A DNA stretch of 64,000 bases, taken from contig JAKCWG010000186.1 in NCBI GenBank assembly GCA_021464415.1, positions 38,793 through 102,792 of the forward strand, written 5' to 3'. Positions 46,678-59,600 of the stretch are shown here, one piece after another (position 1 is the stretch's first letter; each line of letters begins with the position of its first letter). A program made the position numbers and the translations under genes. Source of the stretch: Lonicera japonica. Its lineage: Eukaryota; Streptophyta; Magnoliopsida; Dipsacales; Caprifoliaceae. The notes beneath the pieces are model-generated. The model was not told the DNA's origin. It did not search any database and saw only the letters and a list, made by a program, of their open reading frames with translations.

Positions 46678-48066
46678 AGTAAACTACCCTAATGGCCGTT
46701 AAACTATTAGTCTAATGTCATTTTGGTCCTTAAACTAAAAAACGCTTAATTTTAGCGCTTAAACTATCAGCCAATGTCACTTTAGCCCTCCTGTCCAAAT
46801 TTTTTGTTAAGTTGGACATAAAATGGGGGCATTTTTGTTATTTTAATTGAAAATGTTTTAGTTAGATACTTTTTTAAGTTAGTTCAAGAAAAAATCAGTT
46901 TGGTTTTCTTTAACATTGGTTTAAGCTTTTTTTGGATAAAAAAGTTTGATTTTTTTTAGATCCATCACCATCATCCTTATACCTCCATTACCACCACTAT
47001 TCATTCTTTATTTTTTCACTATACCATCAAACATCATTTTAAATCAATACCCAAATTGAACCCCATAGCTCTGTTTTGCACCTCAAATTGAAACCCCAAA
47101 TTAAAACCCTAACAAATCAAAACCCAAATAAAAACTCCGAAATGAACCTTAAATTAAAACCCCATGGATCTTGACATATGATTATGTTTTGGAGGGTTTA
47201 GAGAGAGAAGAAGATGGTGGTTGTAGTGGCAGTGGTGGTGGTGGTGGTGGTGGTGGCAGAGAGAGAAGAGAATGTTATATATGTATATGTAAATATTTTG
47301 TTGAAATTAAATAGCTATCTGATCTCATCCGCGGGATGGATGCAATCCAAGCAGACAGGTGCACAAATTGTCATCGTCGGAATGGGTTATTGTGGGGGTT
47401 AGATGGGAGTAGGGCAAGACAGGGAGACGGAGGTTGATTGAGGCAACGACATTGTGGACGGGGATGGGGATGAGAGAGGGAGAGGATCCGTCTAAGATAA
47501 TGATGTAATTATTGCCTCTGGAATTACTATTATTATTGTAATTGTCGTCTTAAGGTGGGGGTTTGAAGAGGTCGAGATGGGTGAGGGGCCCGATTGCCAT
47601 GAATTTGGGATGGTTAATTAGGGTTATCAAGAATGTGAAGGTTATGGCTTTCAGTATATAACATATATATATATAGATTCTGTTTCTGGTATAGACTGGG
47701 GCTTTTTATGACATCGTAAAAAGGCTCAATCAGTACGGACCGGTCCACACTTGAAATTTTCTATCTATATATATATAGATGTATGTATGTATGTGTATGA
47801 CAGAGAAAATATGAGGGTTTAAAGAGATAAGAAGATGGTGATGATGGTTTTGTTTTTTTTAATAAAAAGTTTAATTAAATTTTTTTTAAAAAAATTAATT
47901 AAAATGACAATAATGCCCCCTATCTCTGTCCAACTTAACAGAAATTTTGAACGGGAGGGCTAAAGTCACACTCGCTAATAATTTTAGGGCTAAAGTAAAA
48001 CGTTTTTGAATTTAAGAATCAAAATAACATTAGGCCAATAATTTAAGGGCGATTATGATAGTTTAT
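46678..48066. mobile_element. long-TIR Mutator-like non-autonomous element
   Basis: The first roughly 200 bases (AGTAAACTACCCTAATGGCC onward) match the reverse complement of the last 200 (AATAAACTATCATAATCGCC onward), sharing the CTTTAGCCCTCC and TTAAGTTGGACA landmarks. Long TIRs and lack of a transposase fit a Mutator-like non-autonomous element. A 9-bp target duplication is not clear; AAATTTTTG and TTATTTTTG are a weak candidate. The interior has a (GTG)n run (47217-47260), whose valine-rich frame is not a gene. Confidence 0.7.
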
Positions 48067-48855
48067 TTTTTATTTTTGTATTGCTACACAGGCAAAGGAG
48101 GACTGTAAGGGTGTGTTTGTCATGCGGGATTCGAAGCAGGATTGAATTAATTAATCATATTCGGCATTTGTTGTCAAAAAGGATATGATAAATAAATCCT
48201 ATCATGTCTTTGGCGTAAGGGTATATATGATATTTTAATCATATCCCGCGTTTAGTGCAAGAGTAGATAGGATATTTTAATCATATCCCATGTTTGGTGC
48301 AACACATAATTGTATTACACTCAGGATTAATTATTATTTTATTCTTTTAGAATAGGATAAATATATACCACCCTTATAGGTGGTATTATATTATCTCATG
48401 GTTGCCAGATAACAAAATGAATATAAAATTTAATTTTTAATTAATTTTTTTTTATTTTGATCTTTTTCTTTATACCTTTTAAATCATCAAATTTATTAAT
48501 GAAAAATTTCAACCATCCAAAATCATAGTAACTCAACTAATAAAATTCATTTCTTGTATAATATAGTATTTTTATTTATTTTTTATTAAATGAAGGTATT
48601 AATGTATGATAAACTTTAATTTAAAAAAAAAAGAGTAACATTATAATTTCAAACTGTAATTAATGCCTAGTTCTTAAATATTGTATATAATATAAAACTT
48701 TTCTCCCGAAAGAATTTTGGGGTAATTGGGTATAAGGGTTCATTCTAATAATAATATAATTATAAAGGACATTTAAAAATTAGACATGTAAATTAAGGAC
48801 ACTGTATAAAAAAGACACTAATACCCCTTCCTACGTTTAATTATGACACTATCAG

Positions 48856-49455
48856 TAACCAGAAGGTGCTAAATGCATTTAGTACCTTTTGGACAGTAAT
48901 CAAAAGGTGTTAAATACGCTCCAGAAGGCACCACCTTTTGGACAGCAATCAAAAGGTGCTAAATACGCTCCAGAAGGCACCACCTTTTGGACAGCAATCA
49001 AAAGGTGCTAAATACGCTCCAGAAGGCACCACCTGTACAGCAACCAGAAGGTGCTAAATGCATTTAGCACCTTCTGGACAGCAATCAAAAGATGCTAAAT
49101 GCACTCCAAAAGGTGCTAAATGCATTTAGCACCACCTGGACAACAATCAGAAGGTGCTAAATGCATTTAGCATCTTTTGGACAGCAATCAAAATGTGCTA
49201 AGTACGCTCCAGAAAGTACTAAATGCATTTAGCACCACCTGGACAACAATCAAAATGTGCTAAGTACGCTCCAGAAAGTGCTAAATGCATTTAGCACCAC
49301 GTGGACAGCAACCAGAAGGTTGTCCAGAAGATGCTAAATGCATTTAGCACCTTCTGGAGCACATTTAGCACCTTTTGATTGCTGTTCAGAAGGTGCTAAA
49401 TGCATTTAGCATAGCTTGAACAACAACCAAAATGTGTTAAAATGATTTTAGCACC
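48856..49455. repeat. palindrome-rich minisatellite
   Basis: Eight copies of a core CTAAATGCATTTAG palindrome occur, extended in most copies to GGTGCTAAATGCATTTAGCACC. They alternate with ACAGCAATCAAAA linkers. At 49044-49077 the palindrome is perfect over 34 bases (CCAGAAGGTGCTAAATG followed by its reverse complement). A 49-bp unit is repeated about 2.5 times at 48921-49034. It has no coding sense. It could form cruciforms in DNA or strong hairpins if transcribed. Confidence 0.9.
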
Positions 49456-49547
49456 ATTACAAAACATTGAATAACAAAATTGATGAGATCAACATCCAAT
49501 CTATTTATATATATGTGTATATATATATATGGATCGACGTAGGGATC

Positions 49548-49760
49548 GTAAAAAAAAAGTTACGATCAGAATTTTTTTTTTTCAATATCTTGCTGGGCTG
49601 TCGAAATTGGTCGATTTTGGTAACAAAACGACCTCCGATCGTCTTGATTTACGCGATGATATAGTAACTTTGTCTTCTGAATAACATATTCAAAAATCAG
49701 CTAGATCCAACAGTTCAATCAAAAGTTATATTTGTTTTATGATTACCTCTGCAGAAAAAA
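49548..49760 (+). repeat. segment related to the leader of the composite LTR element
   Basis: It aligns in the same orientation with 34320-34520. Shared text includes GCTGGGCTGTCGAAAT, GATCGTCTTGATTT and GATCCAACGGTT-like sequence followed by TCAAAAGTT. It is probably a fragment of the same or a related retroelement leader, or both derive from a common host leader. Confidence 0.55.
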
Positions 49761-50542
49761 AGAAGAGGAATATGAGAACGGTGCTCCGATCCTCTCGGCG
49801 AAACAATCGGAAAGTCAAGTGGTGGTGGTGGTGGTGGAGGAGGAAGTGAGATCGTTGGTCGGAGTTAAGGTTAGTCTATTGATTTTAGAGAGAGATATAA
49901 GAGAGAAGAAATGAGAACTGAAGAGAGAGAGAGATTTGTTATTTTAACATTAACTTAAACTAATTAGGGGTATATTTGTCTATCAACATTTATCATTTTC
50001 CTTAAAATAAATTAATATTATGAAAAGTGTCCTTATTATAAAACCAGATTATGAAATTAGTATTACTTTTTTTTATTAAACATGAGTCCGTCCTTAGAGT
50101 TATAAAACATTACGGAGTGAGGCCCTATAACCTATTATCTCAAGAATTTTTAACAAAATTTATTTATAAATAGAAAAATTGCGTTAATTAAAATAATTGT
50201 AGATAATAATTAAATTTGCATATATATTTTTTAAAAAAACAAATTATATTATATAATATCTAAACTTATAATTCAAAATTTCATCAAATGTAAATTTTAT
50301 TAAATATTTATCCCATTAATTCTTATCCCATCTAATCTCACTTAATCTTTATTCAACTTATTTTTTTTCTATTTTATCCTATATAATTTATATTCTATTA
50401 TATCCAATCCGATCCCATAATACCTCCTTGTCCGACAACCCAAACACATCTTAAAATAAATTTATAATTTCCCTTTTCCTTTTGCTAGAAGGCAAAGGAA
50501 AGGATCGCAAGAGGAGTCTTCTTCCTCATCCCGATCTATCAC

Positions 50543-50551
50543 AAACCCTAA
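50543..50551 (+). promoter_or_regulatory. telo-box in the 5' region of the UBA/PUB gene
   Basis: AAACCCTAA lies 111 bases upstream of the start codon, in the presumed promoter/5' UTR. Telo-boxes are frequent in promoters of constitutively expressed plant genes. A clear TATA box is not seen close by; 50455-50661 otherwise looks like an AG/CT-rich promoter and leader. Confidence 0.4.
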
Positions 50552-50661
50552 TAAATATCTACAGATTAATCCCAACACTAAGAACTTCCATTCAATTCTC
50601 GCAACTATATACATGCAAAATTGAGAGTTAGAGATATAGAGAGAGTGAAATCAATCCATCA

Positions 50662-53600
50662 ATGGCGGGGTTATCGCTGCAGTGCGGTGAATGTGGAACC
50701 CTAATGAAATCGGTGGAAGAAGCTCAAGAACACGCCGAGCTCACCTCTCACACCAGCTTCTCTGAATCCACTGAACCAGTTCTCAACCTCGTTTGTTCCA
50801 CTTGTGGCAAACCTTGCCGCTCCAAAACTGTACGATCCTAATGACCTGTATAATTGTAAATTACTTACTTTACTCTAAAATCGGCCAACTTTAGTATTCG
50901 AATTTCATGAATTTTGTAGTTTGTTAATGGTTTGGTTTGTTGAGTATGATCAATTGACTTGTTTAATTTCATGACAATCAGCCTAAATTAATTTACTCTA
51001 AATTGGCGAACTGTAGTGTTTGAAGTTCACGAATTTCGAACTTTAATGGTTTGGTTTGTAGACTATGTAATGTGATTTCCATTGTTTTGATCAATTGACT
51101 TCTTTAATTTCATGACAATTAGCGTAAATCCAAATTTCGAACTTTAATGGTTTGGTTCGTAGACTATGTAATGTAATTTTCAATTTCGCTATAAATTAAC
51201 TTGTTTAGTTTCATAACAATTACTTACTTTACTCTAAAATTAATTGGCCAACTCTAGCGTGTTAAGTTCACGAATTTATAGTTTAATGGTTTGGTTTGCA
51301 GACTAGGGATTTTAATTTCAAATATTTTGATAAATTGACTTGTTTAATTTCATAGCAATTAGCATAAATTACTTTACTCTAAATTGGATAACTTTTACTG
51401 TTTGAAGTTCGCAAATTTTACTGTTCAATGGTTGGTTTTTAGAGTATTTAATTAATTTCCACTATTTTTATGAATTAGCTTGTTTAGTTTCTTAACAATT
51501 CGCTTGAAAGTGGAACATGTCATATTTCTCTTTCAGATGGAAATTGATACTAAGTTAATTATTGAATCAAAGAATCTTAACTGACGAACTGAGGAACGAC
51601 AATTTGCTTCTATTATGTTTTGTGAACTTTAGGGTTCCTTTGGTTGAATGAACTGCCTATTATAAGTTTAGAATATCATAATTGATGAATTCTAGTGTTT
51701 TTGAAGTTCAAAAATTAGAGCTTGATAGTTGGTAGACGATATAATTTTAAGTTTGTCCATGATTTAAACATTCGTAGAATCTTAACTGGAGAATTGGGAA
51801 CAACACTTTGCTTCCATACTGTTCATGACGTAGCATGAACTGCCTAATTGTAAGTTTAGACTTTCACAATTGATGAATTATAGTATCTTTGGAATTCGAA
51901 AATTAGATCTTGATAGTTCATAGACAACGTAATTTCAAGTATTTCGATAAATTGACTTGTTTATTTCTTATCGATTAATTTAATTGGGACTTTTCCTATT
52001 TGCTGGTTCTTTCAACTAGATATAAATAATATGTTAATTCATATTTGAAGAATTTTACATGCCTTGCCTGTTGCTTTTATAATGTCTGTGAATTAATTCA
52101 CTAATCAAAGAATCTTAACTGGCGAATCAATGAAATGAGTTCTTACATGTTGCATTGTTGCCTTTTATATTATTTGTGAACGTTTGATCTTCAATTTGTT
52201 TTTGGGATTGTGAAGGAGAGTGATTTGCACACGAAGAGAACTGGGCACTCTGAATTTGTGGATAAGACTTCTGAGGCTGCAAAGCCGATTTCTTTAGAGG
52301 CTCCAAAGAATCCGAAGGAGGACGTTGATATGGCGGATGCTGTTGATGCGAGCAGTAGCGACCCAAAGGAAGGTAGCATCTAATTTCTTTTTGTAATGCG
52401 TTGATGATAGTGCTATTTGATATGGCGAGCGGCAGGTATTTGTTTTTGAATGTTGGTCATGTAGTTATTGGATTTGTTTGTCTATGTTTGCTAGAAATGG
52501 TTGTTCCAGAAGTTAACGAAAAGCTGCTTGAGGAACTTGAAGCAATGGGATTCCCTAAGGCAAGGTCAACCCGGGCACTTCATTACTGTGGTGAGTGCAT
52601 TGCATTAAATATAGGCACGCGGTTTACTGCTTAGCAGAATGTGTTATTGACTAATGATGTGAAACTATGAACTATATATCTATCACACATTAAGGCTTCA
52701 GTATTTTTTCTACTCCTCTTGCACTCTTCTGCATAAACTACATTGGTTGAAGTCTGTTAAATAGAATATTTACGCCACTTTTTGGAGATATGCCCAATTA
52801 AAACCAGGTTGCTTGTTAAGATTTAAACATCACTCCATTACTTATCAGTTATTTTTGGTTTGCATGCTAAGATTTGAACGTCACTCCACTATTAACAATT
52901 GCTTGTATGATCCACGAGTTGCTTGCTAAGAATATTTATAGACTATGCCACTATGGGACTCTTGAAGTTGTATAAAGAGTGTGAATCCACATTGATGACT
53001 GAGGCTTTGGTTTGTCAATTGAGTTGAGAAAAGTTGGTACTTTTTCAGGGTGTGTTGCTTTTACATTTTTCTAGTCTTTGGATGGAGGAACCTAACGATC
53101 TTTGAATAGAAGGAGCTAAAGGATTTAGTGTGGAAAGAGTTAGGCTTACAGCTGTTTGTCCAAGCATTTTTTCAATATGTCATTGGGCCTTTGTCAGTGG
53201 TTTGTCTATGAGAGTCCTTTTATCTATCTGTTAAATAGAAATTCCGTCCTAGGGCCCACCTAGCCCCCCGGCCCGCCTGCCCGCACCCACCCGCACCTAG
53301 GTGCTAGGTGGTTGCTTGCTTGCAGCTTCACATATCCAGGCGGAATGGTGATTGGTGGATTTTTTTCACTCCTTTTTGTTTTAAGAAATGTTCGATTAAT
53401 GAAAGCCATTATCCAAATTCAGGAGAGGTCTTGAGTTCGAGTCTCATCTAGGGGTGGGGGTTGGGGGGGTATTTTCGTTATTATTGTAGTACAGGGAAGA
53501 GACTTAGACCTTCCCTTTTGGAAAAAAAAATGTTCGATTAATGAACTCTTAATGTCCTTTTCAGAAGGAAAGTTTGACTTTTTGTAGTATTATAGTTTTA

Positions 53601-56600
53601 GAAATAAATAAAATATTGGGTACCTAGCCCTGACCACTAGGCGCTAGGCCCCGTCTTGCCACCCGACTTCCCACCAGCGGCTCTTTAGAACATGAGTTTA
53701 TGAAGGTGTATCATTTTGTCTTTCACAGCAGCGTGAGCTATTCTTGAATTGCGAAAGTGATAGTAGGGTATGCTTCAAGTGGTATATTTTTATTTGTATG
53801 TTCAGTTTAGTTTTTCATTTTTCTCAATCTCACTTCTTTTTCATCAAATTTGTGATTTATCTTTTTCCCATCTATGGATAAATTGTACCATACTCTGTAC
53901 TATTTTATGATCTGCTATGTGAGATCACTGAGTAGCACATATGTGTCTAGTGCATTCTTGCTTGTTATATTATGTCAATATTGTGTACAATTCCATTATA
54001 ATTATTTCCATTTTGTTTTCAGGTAATGCTAGCCTTGAGGCCGCTGCAAATTGGATAGTTGAACATGAGAATGACGTTGACATAGATGAGATGCCATTGG
54101 TAGGATATCTTTGAGCATTAATGTTCATTTCCTGTCTTTAAGTCTTTGTTTTTGCCTTTTTATGTACGTGTACAAGGCCATTCTATATCAATTGAGATTG
54201 TTAAAGTAGGTACCTAAGCATGCTAGCCTAGATGGTACAGGATACTTTTGGTGATAATATTGTAATGCAACCATTTTTATTTTTTTTTTATAACCACGGG
54301 TATCGGGGCTCCACCCCCACTAATCCATGAGGCCCTGGTTGCTCGACCGGGAGAAGCCTCCAGTGGCCCAAGAAAGGTTTCACACAGTGGGGAATCGAAC
54401 CTGGGATTGTGCACCTACCCACACAGTCCCAAATTCGCCCTTACCGCTGTGGCAACCCTTGGGTTGTAATGCAGCCATTTTTTGTCTATGCCTTTTTTCT
54501 GAATTCTATAGAGTGGCCTCTGTGATACGAGTGCTGCTTTATAACCTCTTTTGCGCAATTGCTTGGGTGTTGTTGGCAACGCCAACTCTATCTAAACTTT
54601 GGAATTGAGATTGGAGCAAAACTAGTTCAAATTAATTACTTTTGCCTCAATTCCAAATCTAAAGCTTCAAATTAGGTTTTTCTTACTTCCCAAGTGGTAT
54701 AGCTGTTAATCATGCTCTTTGAATTGAGTGCTTCCTTACAAGATCAATTAAATAGGTGATTGAAGTCTGTCTTTGCAATTTTATTTTCTTATTTTCAGTA
54801 TGTCACTTGAGAGTGCTTCATAGGGCCTAGTGCTTCATAGGGCTTGATTTCTTTTATTTGTGCCCTAGGTACCTGTCAACACCAAAGCAGAGGCTTCAAA
54901 GCCTTCTCTCACTCCTGAAGAAATGAGAATCAAAGCACAAGAACTGAAGTATGTAGTATTTTTTCTACTCTCTTGATATGTATGTCTGATACCATCTTCT
55001 TGGGGCTTGGGAAACCTATCTAGATACTAATTTCCACTCATTTTATCGTTTACTTCATTCTTTAGAGATCATTTCAGTGTGTGGTTCACTTGTTCTGCAT
55101 ATGCTGGATTGTGTGTTGATAGCCAATGCATTTAAAGACCTGTCAACTGGTCGGGTCGGTTTCATGTCTTAATGAATGCGGGTAATTTTTGCATCCACCC
55201 GAATACGACTCAATAAGCTTTTGGGTAATGTTTCCTGAATTCATATAATCGGGTGACACGAAACGACTTGATAGTATCCGTTAAGCTATTTTTTTAATAA
55301 AAAAAATTTAAAACAAAATTCTAGAAAAGCTTTCACTAGAAAAAGATAAAAAATAATTAAAATTACTTCATGAGTAGGGATAAATATTGGTAAATCTTAA
55401 AATAGGTACAAACCTTAACAAGATTCAATAAATTAGTTGTATCAAAAGCTAAAGAAAAAATTAACGGGTCTAATGGGTCGCCCAATTCGTTAAGGATGAA
55501 CCCTTAACTGACCCGATAACCAGCTGAATTTGCTAAGGGCTCATCCATTAACTTATAACTTTGTGTCGATTCATGTTGTGTTATCGACTTATCGTGTAGC
55601 ATGTGAATACCAGTTTAGCGTCAAGAAGAAAGAGGAAGTGGTTTTTAAAATAGATTTTGATAAGTTTTCCTAGTTATATCATCTATGGGCAATCTGGTTC
55701 TATAGATCCTGATTAGGGGAAGAAAGAATTTGGTTTGGTGAAGGGGTCAGGCTAGTGTCTGTGTTAGATCCCTTATATTTTCTATTAAGGTGAATGGGAA
55801 GACTAGAGTTAGAGGAGATCTACTTTCTCCTTTTTCGTTCACATTTTCTAGGATGTTATTATGACTTTGAGTGTGCTAGTTGATAGGTTGAGCACTTTGT
55901 TCAAAGGTTTCAGTTGCCAGGGAGGAACTGAGGTGTTCCACCAAGATTTGTGGACGACGCTATTCTTTACACTTTTTTAGGGTGAAAGTAATTACATGTA
56001 TTTGGTTGGGGAATAAAATTGTTTGGTTTGGTTCATAATTGCAAATCAATAATACAAAGCCGGGAATGTAGCTATGAAGTAACTTGGATCATGGTTCAAA
56101 GTAACGGTTCATGTATTTGTTTGAGGAGTAATAGTAGTATACCTTGTGGGGACAAGAAAAGTCCACGGTTAGTATAAATTTCAAGGTGGTAAATTAAGAT
56201 AAAGAGAAATGATTTCACAACTACAAAGAAAACAATATTTAATTTTTTTTAGATACATTACGCTCATTTATGTATAAAAATGAAATAGAAGATGTCTTGA
56301 TGTGTCAAAAGTGATCCATACTAGACATCATCATCACATAAAAATCTCAATTTTTTTATTCTTTTCCCATGACCTATGCATGTTTTTGTCCTCTACATTT
56401 ATCTCAATTCTAGAAAGAATCCAAATAAATAGCATTATTATCGTTATTTGGCAACAAGTCTTCGTCTCATCCGTCTTCAACTTCTCATGCCTCTTGGTAG
56501 TCTGTATTGTTGGGATTTTTTTTTGAGCTATCCGTAATCCTAAATTATATTCCATTTATGATTCCGATGATTGTCTCATATATTTATTATCATTCTAATG

Positions 56601-59600
56601 CTTCCAGGGAGCGAGCTCGCAAAAAGAAAGAAGAGGAAGAGAAGAGAATGGAAAGAGAGAGAGAAAAGGTAGCTCCAAGTTTCCTTGTTTACTTTTTTTT
56701 TTTTTTTAAAATGTTATACTGTGGCACTCGTGTTCTTACTAGAAACATTCTTGCCATAGGCATATACTGTTGCACTTGTGTTGGAATCCTCGATGCATTA
56801 ATTGGAATTGGATTTAAAGATTTGAACTATGAAAATTTTGAGGCATGGACGGCTTTTAGATTCTTGATTCATTTTGTCTTTGGTTTCGGAGTTATTGTTC
56901 GGTGTTGCATTTGAAATCATTTTTGTTATTACATCATGAAGTGGGTGAGATGATTTTTTAGTTTCATGATTTGATAGTATTTTATTCTATGGTGATAAAA
57001 TTAACTACAGCAAAGAGGATTAGAAGCCTGCCAAGAATGAATATAACGAAATTAGAAAATTGCAATACAGCTTTTAAGAATGGTTATAGCTACATTTTAT
57101 AGTATCTCAAAACATGTATTTGAAGGTTGTGAGCTCTTTGGTGGTTATGTTTATCAATATGTCTGATCAATAATTTATTTGAACGCCTACTTGATATTCA
57201 TGATATCCTTTATTTCTATATTTTAGTAACAGAATTCAATATTTATTTAGGAGAGAATTAGAGTGGGTAAGGAACTCCTTGAAGCAAAGCGAATGGAGGA
57301 AGAAAATGAAAGAAAACGGTTTGTTTTACTTCCTCAATTTCGCTTATTAATTCTTTCAGATGTTTTTCGTAGTTATATTTGCTTATAGTGATAGAAATGG
57401 TCTTTTTTTTGCTCTTGCAGTATTGTGGCCTTGCGAAAAGCAGAGAAAGAAGAAGAAAAAAGAGCAAGAGAAAAAATTAGACAGAAACTGGAAGAAGATA
57501 AGGTCCTGATTATTTCATACTCAGTATCTCACTAATCAGCTTCTTGCTATTATTTAAAGGGCTTTTTTGACCTTGCCTCCTATCCTTAATGTGAAATTAG
57601 AATTGCCCCATGTTTTTAATAATGAATAATTAAGTAAAAGCGGGAGGTGATGTCATAACTTTTTTAACGTAATCCTTTGACTGAACTCATTGGTTTTATG
57701 TAATTCTTTGAGATTCCCCGCGGCCCCGCCTGAAGGGGCATAGTCTAATGATTATGAAAACGTGGGGTGGTGGGAAGGGGTAAGTCTAATTTTGCGTATA
57801 AAATGGGGTGCGAAGTAAAAAAGGCCCTTATTTAAATTCATTGTTGTTGCTTTGTACTCATTGCAATGCCGTTCTCGAAGAAAAAATGTGCTGTTCCCTA
57901 CCTTCTGGGTAAGGTTTGATTACGATGACAAGTCACACTGACCATTCGAATTCTCTCTATATCTGCATTAATTTGCTGTCCAGTTCTCTAGAACTTGTTG
58001 AGCTTTACGAAATTGGCTTTGTACACCTGCAAATGTACGACGATCTTTTTTGCATATTGTGAATCCAATCTTTAATCTCCTTTTATCATTTGAAAAACCT
58101 GTTTTCTCTATGTCAAAGATTGGGTACACCTTGTCGCAAATAGAGGGAGAATTTCAATTTCATTTTGGTGAGATAGCCCTTTCAAAGAATCCGTGCTTCA
58201 TAGCCCTTAACTACCCAATATTATTATGCATTGACTGTTATGCAATGGTTTCTAGTTGCAGAGTTATGTCTGTGCTTATGCATGTGGATAAGATGAAAAC
58301 CTGATTATTTAAATATATCCATGCATAACTATGATGTTTACTATCCGAAATAAATACCACTCTTCTAATAAAATCTCTCCTTGTCTCATTTTGTTACTAC
58401 ACATATATACATTGGATTCTTTTAACAAATTTAATTTTTTTCGCCTTTGTCATATTCGGAAAGCGTGAAAGGAATCTAGTGTGGTTATGAACTTGTTGAA
58501 AAATAAAGTAGCCAATCATTATCTGTTTTGAAAGGTTCCTTCACCACTATTAGGAAATTACCTATTGTAGTTTGCTGAGGGAAAAGAACAAAATAAAAAA
58601 CTTACTGATGATGTCACAGGCGGAAAGAAGAAGAAAGCTTGGTTTACCACCAGAAGATCCTGCTGCTGTAAAACCTGCTGCACCTGTTGTGGAGGAAAAG
58701 AAGGTATGTTCATCTTAATATTATATATACTTGTTTCCTGTTGTAATTCTGCAATGTATAGCCAATTTTTTTTTTGGGAAAATAAACCCTCTTTTATTTA
58801 CCTTGCAGAGCATGTTGCCCATGAGGCCTGCTACAAAGTCAGAGCAAATGAGAGAGTGCCTGAGATCTCTTAAGCAAGCGCATAAGGTAATTACCCTTTT
58901 ATGTACTCAGGTCTCATACAGACACACGTACATACACATATTCCAGCCTACCCTGTACATGCGATGCGTGTGTGACAGATTAATTTGAAGAAAACATACT
59001 AATTGCGATAAGTGGTCTAGTGGTTAAATATGCGTTTGATCAACTTGCATGATTTTTTTCCCGATGACGGGCTATTAATGGGGCTGTTAGAGCCCCTGAC
59101 CAATCCCCAAGAGGATTCGAACTCTTGACCTCCGAGTTGTGTGGTGAGAGTCCATGCCACTGGGACCTGTTGGTTTGTTTGGGATTGTGAAAGCCTTTTC
59201 CTAATGAAGGTGGGGCATGCTAGGTATGTTGGGATTCCATTGGGGTCCTTGTTCAAAGTTTTATGCAGCTTGGGTTCATGGTTCAATGATATGACCGAGT
59301 CAACCTGCTACATGTGTGGGGTATATCGTTATGACTCACAATGATATAAGTAAAATAATAAAATTGAGAGAATCAAGCACACCACCAAATTTACGCGGAA
59401 AACCTTCCGCAACGTAGGTAACTTGACTCGAGCCTGGACGCCTGTGAAACTAGTGCTCTGATATCATGTTAGATTACCGTTTCACACTTTCACCTAAGAG
59501 CTTAAGGTATTAGGTAGTGAGCCAACAATTCATATCAAGCTAGCAAACATTAGTGGATTTTTTGTAGAAAAAATTCAATTTATACTGGTCTGCGGTTCAA

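Larger units (their letters stand above)
48760..50041. mobile_element. inner TIR element carrying the palindromic minisatellite
   Basis: The left arm has TATAAAGGACATTT, later AAGGACACTG and AATACCCCTT. The inverted right arm has ATAATAAGGACACTTTT, later AAGGAAAATG and TATACCCCTAA, giving imperfect arms of about 75 bases. Inside are the minisatellite (48856-49455) and a segment (49548-49760) related to the leader of the composite retroelement at 34320-34520. No transposase was seen. Confidence 0.5.
48105..50453. mobile_element. outer TIR element containing a nested TIR element
   Basis: The left end TAAGGGTGTGTTTGTCATGC and the inverted right end TAAGATGTGTTTGGGTTGTC are similar. Subterminal GGGAT/GGATATGATAAA-like stretches occur at both ends (48130-48310; 50300-50430). 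The inner element at 48760-50041 appears inserted within it. No coding. Target duplication not established. Confidence 0.45.

Noticed and set aside
47214..47402. Valine-rich 62-codon frame
   Set aside because: It is a (GTG)n microsatellite inside a Mutator-like element.
48856..49455. CRISPR-like array
   Set aside because: The units are themselves palindromic and tandem without unique spacers, and the window is plant nuclear DNA. It is a minisatellite.
52127..52379. Minus-strand frames over exon 2
   Set aside because: These are shadows of exon 2, whose + strand frame matches a conserved zinc-finger protein.
54327..54608. 93-codon frame in intron 4
   Set aside because: It is read from the antisense strand of a SINE.
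56507..56914. 135-codon frame overlapping exon 6
   Set aside because: Only the short stretch 56608-56668 is coding, as exon 6 of the UBA/PUB gene. The remainder is intron.
58994..59030. tRNA gene start (GTGGTCTAGTGGTTA)
   Set aside because: It resembles an A box, but no B box or cloverleaf follows on the + strand within tRNA length.
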